Positions 7,313 through 13,067 of a stretch of DNA of 18,712 bases are shown here, one piece after another. The notes beneath the pieces are model-generated. The model made no database searches. It had not been told where the DNA came from and saw nothing but the letters and a program-made list of their open reading frames with translations. The DNA is from Candidatus Njordarchaeum guaymasense (lineage in GTDB: Archaea > Asgardarchaeota > Njordarchaeia > Njordarchaeales > Njordarchaeaceae). A program made the position numbers and the translations under genes. The stretch is from assembly GCA_030587605.1 (NCBI GenBank), contig JAUQYT010000237.1, forward strand, positions 1 through 18,712, written 5' to 3'. Positions within the stretch are counted from its first letter, which is position 1; every line of letters starts with the position of its first letter.

Positions 7313-7548
7313 TTATGAGTAAAACAATCGTATGTTACAGACCGATAGTACAACGTTTGCGGCAGTCGCCAGTGCTTTTCCATACTTTTCTTCCAGGGAC
7401 ACGACGAAGTCGGCATCAATTTCAGCGATATTCCAGTCCAGTGCGTGGTTACCAGACGGCAAAGCCAGAAGACTTATGGTTGTCAACATGATAGCCGCAT
7501 TGAGCCAAGACGCTTCGGAAAAGATGATGAAGCAGTTTCACCAATCAT
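7313..7548 (-). pseudogene. Decayed small membrane-protein gene, copy B
   Basis: Sister of copy A. An ATG at 7548 matches the copy A start, but compared with A one base is missing near 7530, so the frame shifts into a second one that stays open from 7537 to the stop at 7313-7315 (followed by another stop). An internal ATG at 7489 would give an intact 58-residue protein. It has a hydrophobic start (MLTTISLLALP), then DWNIAEIDADFVVSLEEKYG and KALATAANVVLSVCN. Conserved positions with A include LT..S.LA, DW, KYGKAL, CN and the final L..S. The plus-strand frames across this stretch are not kept between the copies, so the minus strand is the coding one. I do not recognise the family. The short 58-residue form could still be expressed. 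Confidence 0.5.
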
Positions 7549-7642
7549 GCTAAATCTTTTATCGGAGTAAAGTAACTCTGAAGATGGAAATACCTCCAAT
7601 CACAATTATGGTATCAGAAAAAACGGAGTTGAGAACTGCAGT
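7549..7642. promoter_or_regulatory. Divergent spacer between copy B and the aldolase gene
   Basis: Only 94 bases separate the copy B start (minus) from the aldolase start (plus), so both promoters must be here. A TATA-like cttttatc (7556-7563) is suitably placed for the plus strand. A 20-codon frame beginning with ATG at 7584 ends in a TGA that overlaps the aldolase ATG as ATGA (7643-7646). It could be a leader peptide coupled to the aldolase or chance. Confidence 0.3.
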
Positions 7643-8311
7643 ATGAGCAAAAAAAAGGAAGGCAGAGTGGTAATCGAGCTAAAGAAGAAAGTTATTGAAA
7701 CATGCAGAGCGATTTACAACGAAGGTTTGACTGGCAAGAAGGCAGGAAACGTCAGCGTAAGGGTGCCAAACCGCGATCAGATGATAATTACACCCAGCCA
7801 ACTAGGTCATCATAGGTCACAGGTTGAGGATTTGCTTGTGGTCGACTTCGATGGAAAGGTCGTAAGTGGCAAGAGGAACCCCTCTAGTGAGAACAGGATG
7901 CATCTGGCCGTCTATAAGGCGAGACCGGATGTCGGTGCCATCATTCATACGCACTCTGTTTATGCCAGCGCTGTGTCTGCAAACAGGATGGTTATACCAC
8001 CTTTCATTGATGAGATGGTGCCGTTTCTCGGTGGTTCAATAGAGGTAGCGGAATACGGAATGCCTGGAACAGACGAGCTTGCAGAAAACGCTGTGAAGGC
8101 ACTTGGGGGGAAGAGTGCCGTTCTCTTAGCAAACCACGGACCCTTGGTTACCGGGAAGAACTTGGACAGGGCTCTTGAGGGTGCTGAGATAGTTGAGCAC
8201 ATTGCCAAGATCTATGTGAGCGCCCTGAGTATAGGCAAACCTGTGCTGTTACCTGACGAGGCAGTTGAGCTTCAGCAGAGCGCGTACGAATTCGTTAAGA
8301 CCATGGATTAG
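7643..8311 (+). CDS. Class II aldolase/epimerase (FucA/AraD family)
   Basis: Zinc-dependent cytoplasmic enzyme of the L-fuculose-1-phosphate aldolase / L-ribulose-5-phosphate 4-epimerase family, 222 residues, the usual length. The phosphate-binding GN pair is at 35-36 (KKAGNVSVR). The catalytic glutamate is E83 in SSENRMHLAVY, and the zinc histidines are H102 and H104 (IHTHS) and H165 (LANHGP). Aldolases and epimerases of this fold cannot be separated by these motifs, but archaeal members are mostly sugar-phosphate or lactaldehyde-type aldolases. The ATG at 7643 is the only possible one, since an in-frame stop lies at 7568 and no ATG, GTG or TTG intervenes. The site ggag is 15 bases upstream, rather far. 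Downstream in the same direction is a phosphatase. The kinase and dehydrogenase genes at 10332-12957 could act on the same metabolite, which is inference. Confidence 0.9.
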   Translation: MSKKKEGRVVIELKKKVIETCRAIYNEGLTGKKAGNVSVRVPNRDQMIITPSQLGHHRSQVEDLLVVDFDGKVVSGKRNPSSENRMHLAVYKARPDVGAIIHTHSVYASAVSANRMVIPPFIDEMVPFLGGSIEVAEYGMPGTDELAENAVKALGGKSAVLLANHGPLVTGKNLDRALEGAEIVEHIAKIYVSALSIGKPVLLPDEAVELQQSAYEFVKTMD

Positions 8312-8447
8312 AGAACCTGAGTGAACTCCGACACGAACTCTAAGTGGGAGACTGATCGGGTAAATAAAATGCATTACTTGGCAGAAGACAGTTAATGTCG
8401 CTCGACGATTCCTTTCCTTTCTGTTGTACTTGGGGGTCATAGAACCT

Positions 8448-8906
8448 TTGAGGATCTTCTTTGTGTGTGAGGGTAATAGTTGCCGAAGCGTCATGGCTGA
8501 GCACATTTTCAAAGACATGCTCAACAAGCGGATAATTGACGGTGTTAAAGTGCTCTCCAGAGGGCTCGATGTCAGACACTTCAGTACATCCTATTACACC
8601 ATCAAAGTGATGAAAGAAGAATACGGAATTGACGTCTCCTCGCATGTCCCGAGAGAGTTGAATAAAGAAGAGGGTAGAACAGCCGACCTGATATTGACCA
8701 TGAGCGAGGATCAGAAGCAGCGGGCAATCTACTACGGATGGGCGCCACCCGATAAGACATTCACTCTCTCTGAATTTGTTGATGATGATGTAACGGGTGA
8801 GATAAAAGACCCCTACGGATACCAAGATGAAGAGTATCGTGCAACAGCAAAGAAAATAGAACATTATCTGCAGAAGCTCTTGGACAAACTCTTCAATGAA
8901 TCCTGA
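8448..8906 (+). CDS. Low-molecular-weight protein tyrosine phosphatase / arsenate reductase-like protein
   Basis: Cytoplasmic phosphatase of the LMW-PTP fold. The active-site P-loop CX5RS is at the very N-terminus (C7 to R13, S14 in FFVCEGNSCRS) and the general-acid aspartate is D121 in IKDPYG. These are the diagnostic motifs of low-molecular-weight tyrosine or arginine phosphatases and of thioredoxin-type arsenate reductases, which cannot be told apart here. I chose the TTG at 8448: it places the P-loop seven residues in, as in nearly all relatives, and GGGGGT (8432-8437) lies ten bases upstream. The frame also stays open to TTG codons at 8424 and 8430, which would add six to eight residues. 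The product from 8448 is 152 residues, about the family's usual length. It is 136 bases downstream of the aldolase, so co-transcription is possible. Confidence 0.88.
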   Translation: MRIFFVCEGNSCRSVMAEHIFKDMLNKRIIDGVKVLSRGLDVRHFSTSYYTIKVMKEEYGIDVSSHVPRELNKEEGRTADLILTMSEDQKQRAIYYGWAPPDKTFTLSEFVDDDVTGEIKDPYGYQDEEYRATAKKIEHYLQKLLDKLFNES

Positions 8907-8918
8907 TTATCAGAAAAA

Positions 8919-8975
8919 AGAGAAAGAAAAGGGAAAGATCCCGTTTGTCTCTTTCTCGATCTTCCCTTCCTTGCG
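8919..8975. terminator. Possible bidirectional terminator between converging genes
   Basis: Between the phosphatase stop and the transporter stop lies an inverted repeat: gagaaag (8920-8926) with ctttctc (8951-8957), enclosing a small ggga/tccc stem (8931-8942). A-rich sequence lies on the left arm (T-rich on the minus strand) and a pyrimidine-rich stretch follows on the plus strand. This layout suits termination of both converging transcripts. Confidence 0.35.
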
Positions 8976-8999
8976 CGACACGCATAAGCACTATTCCTA

Positions 9000-10235
9000 C
9001 TACTTTCCTTTGACTGCTTCACCAGTTTCTTTGACTAGCGCCATAAAAACTGTGCCTATCAAACCAAGTATAGCCAAGAAAAGTATGCTGAGAGACCAGT
9101 CCAAGGGAGTACCTAGCATCTCCGCAATCAACGTGACGCCAACTGCACCAATGTACCCGATCGTCATAGTGAGTCCTGATGCGGCACCAACCAAGGGTGG
9201 ACCAACCGTTTTCATTTCTGCGAGCATCTCCAGGGCAATAGGTAGTACTGCTATGACGAAAAACCCCAAGAGCAACGCTGAGATGATTGACACAATCAGG
9301 TTTCCGATAGTACCTATGACATAGGAGAGAACTGCAGCGAGAAGCCCTGCTAATATTAGGAAGGGTTTTCTGCGCCCTAATGCATCGGATATTCGTGGGA
9401 TAGCTATGCAACCAAAGATTCCCCCAAGTGTCATACAGCCCGTTACGAGTCCTGCGTTGACTGATCCGGGGATCCCGATTGTTGGGAGGACGAAGGCTGC
9501 CAATGTTAGTATAGCGAAGTAGATGCCGAACCCGGCAAAGAATCCTATAGCCAGTAGCCACAGATCTCTAGTCCTAATCATTCCACCCATTTTTATAGTA
9601 ACCTTCTCCTCGATCGCAGGAGGTTTCGGTGGACTCTCCCTAGCCAGAGCAAAAAAGATGACTGCACCAAGTACGATGAGTACACCATCGACCGTCAACG
9701 CCCCTAGCAAGCCACCGAAGTCCGAATACAGTATCGGTGACATAATCGAGCCTATCATAAGCCCGAGAAACGTCGTGAGTATGCCAAGTCCACTGGCTAC
9801 CGTTCTCTCCCTCACCGGGAACCATTTAACAACCATTTTCTGAACCGAGGCGAGGAGGGGTGGACCACCAATTGAGAAAGCTATCTGGAAAATTAGGAGC
9901 CACAAGAATCCCATGTCAAGTGCGAAGATCCTAAGAACGCAGAAGGACGCCTGAAAAATCGCTCCTATGCCGACTGTTATCTTCCAACCTTTCTTGTCAG
10001 CGAGGATCCCAAATGGCAACGCAAGAAAGATATACATGAGGGGGTTTACCAGAGTCAACAGGCTAACAGACGTCGTAGAGATGACCTCACCACGGGCAGC
10101 AAAGAAGCTTATCACCTCATTTGCGAGTGGCGTGAAGACCACGTAGACTATTCCACCGATTGTGTTTATTGCAGCAAAAGCAAGTAGGATTACCCAACGA
10201 TAACCATAGACCTCAGTTCCCTTACTCGTAGACAA
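9000..10235 (-). CDS. Major facilitator superfamily transporter
   Basis: Secondary transporter of the inner membrane with 411 residues and about twelve predicted membrane helices in two halves of six. They are separated by a charged loop near residues 197-215 (ARESPPKPPAIEEK). The MFS motif A is visible after helix 2 as GILADKKGWK (76-85), and a weaker repeat ISDALGRRKPF stands at the same place in the second half. KWFPVRERTVASG after helix 4 is typical of organic-anion and metabolite porters of this superfamily. It starts with TTG at 10235, supported by GAGG six bases upstream. It lies 96 bases downstream of the FGGY kinase in the same direction, so it probably imports the substrate of that kinase. 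The actual substrate cannot be read from sequence. The hairpin before it may give it separate or reduced expression. Confidence 0.9.
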   Translation of the reverse strand: MSTSKGTEVYGYRWVILLAFAAINTIGGIVYVVFTPLANEVISFFAARGEVISTTSVSLLTLVNPLMYIFLALPFGILADKKGWKITVGIGAIFQASFCVLRIFALDMGFLWLLIFQIAFSIGGPPLLASVQKMVVKWFPVRERTVASGLGILTTFLGLMIGSIMSPILYSDFGGLLGALTVDGVLIVLGAVIFFALARESPPKPPAIEEKVTIKMGGMIRTRDLWLLAIGFFAGFGIYFAILTLAAFVLPTIGIPGSVNAGLVTGCMTLGGIFGCIAIPRISDALGRRKPFLILAGLLAAVLSYVIGTIGNLIVSIISALLLGFFVIAVLPIALEMLAEMKTVGPPLVGAASGLTMTIGYIGAVGVTLIAEMLGTPLDWSLSILFLAILGLIGTVFMALVKETGEAVKGK

Positions 10236-10307
10236 TCACATCCTCAATACTCTAAGTCTAGCTGCAATCTATGCAACGTATTAGTAGAAAAGCTTTGCTA
10301 GCCGCCG

Positions 10308-10322
10308 CCAAGGCGACCTTGG
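10308..10322 (-). terminator. Stem-loop just after the FGGY kinase gene
   Basis: A perfect 6-bp stem ccaagg/ccttgg with a three-base loop lies ten bases beyond the kinase stop and before the transporter start. On the minus strand it is followed by GC-rich bases and only a short T stretch (cttttc, about 10290-10295). It may be a weak terminator, an RNA-processing site, or chance. Confidence 0.3.
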
Positions 10323-10331
10323 GTGTTCTTC

Positions 10332-11867
10332 CTAGAGACCTACTATTTTGTCGTAGAGTTCTCTCCACCGAGCGTAATAGTTCACATATGCTTCATATTT
10401 TTCCTTGTCTGGTTCTGTTCTTCCTTCGAGTTGGACCATGTTCTTGGCGGCTTCCTGCAAGCTCTTGTACTCATTTATTCCTGTAGCTGCGCAGATTGCG
10501 CATCCCATGAGGCTTCCCTCTATGACTTTGAACGTCTCCACAGGCTTCCCTGAAACGTCGGAGATTGTTTGCACCCATATCTTGCCCTTGGAAAGCCCTC
10601 CTGTCGCCCTAATCAGATCCAGCTCCCTCTTCAAGACATTTTCAATAGTCAGCCTGTTACCATGTATGGCGTAAGCCATCATTTCAATGACCGCCCTAAT
10701 CATGTGTCGGGCATCGATTGGAGTTGTAATTATTGGGTTCGCCGGAGGTGGGAATAGGAAAATGCCCGGTCGAATCACGTCAATTTTCTTCAAATCCATG
10801 ATCTCTGAACCCAGAAACGCAAACATGTCTTCTGAGCCAGGAGGTACTTGCACGGCCAAATTATCCATTTCTTCAAAATCTAGTTCTTGGGCTCTCTTCT
10901 CGCCACCGCGTAACTTGTTCAGTGAATCTCTGAGCCAGCCGTAGACTTTCCCTGTCATGCCTGCGTTCGCTTCTAGGACCCACTCGTTTTTGATAACATG
11001 GCAGCTTGTTAGTATCCGTCTCTCAGGGTCGATGATTGGTTTTGATAGCACTGTTTGGAGCATTGATGTTGTTCCACCGATTACCGTTGTATCATATGGC
11101 TCGACGGATCCTGTGCCAAGTAAGCCTAACTGTGAGTCCGCGCCGCCCATCACGACGGGCGTCCCTTCGGCCAAGCCTGTCTCCTTAGATACCTGCTTAG
11201 TTACTTCTCCCACTTTTTGGCCTGACAAGTATAGTTCTGGGAGTATCTCGTGAGGTAGCTCAAGTTCCTCGGATATCTTGGTTGACCAATCAGCTTTCTC
11301 AAGGTTGAGCCACATTGAGGAGGAAGCGCAGGAGAGTTCTGCGGCGTAGGTTCCACTTAGCCTATAGATTATCCAGTCACATATCATCAACATGTGCTTG
11401 ACCTTGCTGTAGATTTCCGGCTTATTCTCTTTGAACCAAAGGAGTCTTGAAGGAGCGCAGATCACTGCTGGGCATTGCCCGGTGATCTCGAACAAGCCTG
11501 GCTCACCTATTGTTTCTAGTATTTTGTCTTGGGCCAGTGCTCCCCTTGCATCGATATTTGGTGCCGCATATAGTTCTTTTCCATTTTCGTCAAGTAGAAC
11601 TATGCCTTGGCGAAGACTGCTAGTGCTCACTCCAACAATTCTGTTGCCGGGTATCTTCGCTTTGCGTAGTGCATCTTTGATGGCCTCGGAAATGAACTGC
11701 CAGAACTGATCTGCGTTGAATTCTTTTCCATAGGGTTTCAGTTCTTCCGGGGTGATGTACCACCACTGCTTGAAGGTCCTCGAAAGCTGATTGCCTTTGA
11801 GGTCTGCAATGAGGCATTTTCCGCCGCTAGTCCCGAAATCTATGCCTAGAAGATATTCATTTGGCAA
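10332..11867 (-). CDS. FGGY-family carbohydrate kinase, LsrK-like
   Basis: ATP-dependent sugar or polyol kinase in the cytoplasm, 511 residues, the normal two-domain FGGY length. The N-terminal actin-fold phosphate loop is LLGIDFGTSGGKC (6-18). The catalytic aspartate is D244 in GGADSQLG, followed by GGTTSM at 264-269. The second FGGY signature is near 423-443 (GGLSKG...SDVSGKPV), and GCAICAA completes the ATP site. Stretches such as SLRQGIVL, NIDARGA and VPPGS resemble LsrK, the kinase of autoinducer-2, more than classical xylulokinase or glycerol kinase. This points to a linear hydroxylated or dicarbonyl substrate, but it is not proof of quorum signalling. Archaeal relatives are often annotated xylulokinase. 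The ATG at 11867 lies 40 bases after the dehydrogenase stop, so the two are probably one transcript. Confidence 0.9.
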   Translation of the reverse strand: MPNEYLLGIDFGTSGGKCLIADLKGNQLSRTFKQWWYITPEELKPYGKEFNADQFWQFISEAIKDALRKAKIPGNRIVGVSTSSLRQGIVLLDENGKELYAAPNIDARGALAQDKILETIGEPGLFEITGQCPAVICAPSRLLWFKENKPEIYSKVKHMLMICDWIIYRLSGTYAAELSCASSSMWLNLEKADWSTKISEELELPHEILPELYLSGQKVGEVTKQVSKETGLAEGTPVVMGGADSQLGLLGTGSVEPYDTTVIGGTTSMLQTVLSKPIIDPERRILTSCHVIKNEWVLEANAGMTGKVYGWLRDSLNKLRGGEKRAQELDFEEMDNLAVQVPPGSEDMFAFLGSEIMDLKKIDVIRPGIFLFPPPANPIITTPIDARHMIRAVIEMMAYAIHGNRLTIENVLKRELDLIRATGGLSKGKIWVQTISDVSGKPVETFKVIEGSLMGCAICAATGINEYKSLQEAAKNMVQLEGRTEPDKEKYEAYVNYYARWRELYDKIVGL

Positions 11868-11907
11868 ACCACTAATTCACCTTCCTTCGTTCCGGGGTCT
11901 CCTCTTC

Positions 11908-12957
11908 TTATTTCTTCGTTGCCTTTTTCTTTGTTATTGGCTTGCTTAGAACCTCTGGGTTCCGTACGAAGTTGGGTTTCTTTCCTTTGATTAGCAATTT
12001 GATGTCGTTCGCGATCATGTCAGAGTGATGCTTGATTACGTCGACTGTGTCTCCGCCTGAGTGGGGTGTGACTGTAACGTTGTCAAATTCTAGGAACCTA
12101 TTGCTGGAGTCCACCGGCTCTGTTAAGAATACGTCGAGTCCAGCGCCTGCTATTCGTTTCTCTTTCAGGGCTTCGTATAGTGCGTCTTCGTCTGTGAGGA
12201 ATGCGCGGGCTGTGTTGATGAAATATGCCGAAGGCTTCATCAAGTCTATCATTTCCTTGGAGATAAGTTTCTCTGCTTCGGGCACGGCTGCGACGTGAAG
12301 AGTCACGAAATCTGATTCCTTAATGAGTTCCTCTAGTTTTCCGACTATTTTGCCTTTGACTTCTTTTACTCGAGGATCGGTTTTCTTCACATAAGGGTCG
12401 TATATGAGGATTTTTGATCCGAAGCCTTTAAGTCTCCTTGCTACGCGGTAGCCTATTGCACCGAATCCTATGATGCCCACGGTCCTAAGCCCGATCTCCA
12501 CTCCAGCAAATCGTGTTAACATGTCTGTCAACCCTTCTTCGCTCTCGATCTTGATGTTGCCAGACTTGAGAGCTCTGTCGGCTTCCGTGATGTGCCGTGC
12601 CTGTGCCAGCATGAGGGCTATCGTCATGTCGGCAACCGCATCGGCATTCCTCGCTGGAGTGTAGATGACGGGTATCTTCTTCTTGGTGGCTGCATCGACG
12701 TCTATGTTGATTGGATTACCTCTACAGCAGGCAATGATCTTCAAGTCACACTTGTTGATTAGTTCTTCATCGACTTGGTCGCCTTCAACTATGAGGACGT
12801 TGAAGTCACCGCGCTGAATCCTTTCAGCCAATTCCCTGGAATCAGTATAGATCTTGTTGGTTTCTCTCCAATTCTCATATGTGACCTTCATGTGCTTCCT
12901 TAGTGATGCGAGACCTTCCTCGCTAAAAGGAGCTGTAACTAGTGCTTTCAACGACAT
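11908..12957 (-). CDS. D-isomer-specific 2-hydroxyacid dehydrogenase (phosphoglycerate dehydrogenase-like)
   Basis: NAD(H)-dependent oxidoreductase that interconverts D-2-hydroxyacids and 2-oxoacids in the cytoplasm. In the 349-residue protein, the Rossmann motif GFGAIG is at 164-169 and D187 (IYDPY) ends the second strand, favouring NAD over NADP. The catalytic set is R251 (NTARAF), E280 (DVFLTEP) and H299 (TPHSGGD). The substrate loop CCRGNPINID at 77-86 resembles SerA-like and YoaD-like proteins. There is no C-terminal ACT domain, so it is not a full-length regulated SerA. The last ten residues are lysine-rich. It starts with ATG at 12957 after a GGGAGATG site and is the first gene of the set dehydrogenase-kinase-transporter. 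It probably acts on a substrate linked to the neighbouring kinase rather than in serine synthesis, but D-lactate or glyoxylate-type activity is also possible. Confidence 0.9.
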   Translation of the reverse strand: MSLKALVTAPFSEEGLASLRKHMKVTYENWRETNKIYTDSRELAERIQRGDFNVLIVEGDQVDEELINKCDLKIIACCRGNPINIDVDAATKKKIPVIYTPARNADAVADMTIALMLAQARHITEADRALKSGNIKIESEEGLTDMLTRFAGVEIGLRTVGIIGFGAIGYRVARRLKGFGSKILIYDPYVKKTDPRVKEVKGKIVGKLEELIKESDFVTLHVAAVPEAEKLISKEMIDLMKPSAYFINTARAFLTDEDALYEALKEKRIAGAGLDVFLTEPVDSSNRFLEFDNVTVTPHSGGDTVDVIKHHSDMIANDIKLLIKGKKPNFVRNPEVLSKPITKKKATKK

Positions 12958-13067
12958 GTGATTTCATCTCCCAGAGAGATCAACAACATAATTAGCAGAT
13001 TGCAGACTAACTATTGTTTGCTTAGTGAGATAAATACCTATTACCTATACGGGTTTTCCCGCTTCCC
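12958..13067 (-). promoter_or_regulatory. Leader of the dehydrogenase-kinase-transporter set
   Basis: This short leader carries a TATA-like ggtatttatc (13029-13038 on the minus strand) about 75 bases before the ATG and a ribosome site GGGAGATG ending nine bases before it. It is too short and unstructured by eye to hold an S-box or other known riboswitch. It also follows directly on the end of the ABC permease gene. Confidence 0.3.

Noticed and set aside
7120..7419. 99-codon minus-strand frame over the molybdoenzyme start and copy B
   Set aside because: It runs out of frame with both the conserved copy B frame and the molybdoenzyme, and its composition is not protein-like.
7332..7553. Plus-strand open frame of 73 codons
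   Set aside because: It lies exactly over decayed copy B, and the matching plus-strand frame in copy A is broken early. The protein-level similarity of the copies is in the minus-strand frame, so this is a shadow.
8448..8906. Arsenic resistance pair made of the phosphatase-like protein and the ArsB-like permease
   Set aside because: They are about 9 kb apart on opposite strands with unrelated genes between them and no ArsR-like regulator. Either could have another role.
9019..9561. 180-codon minus-strand frame inside the MFS transporter gene
   Set aside because: It is in another frame of the same strand, is rich in Arg, Cys and His with no family likeness, and the overlapping transporter frame is clearly real.
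12958..13067. S-box (SAM) riboswitch before the yoaD-like gene
   Set aside because: I looked for it because the Bacillus operon has one. The leader is only 110 bases, AT-rich, and shows none of the paired helices or conserved loops.
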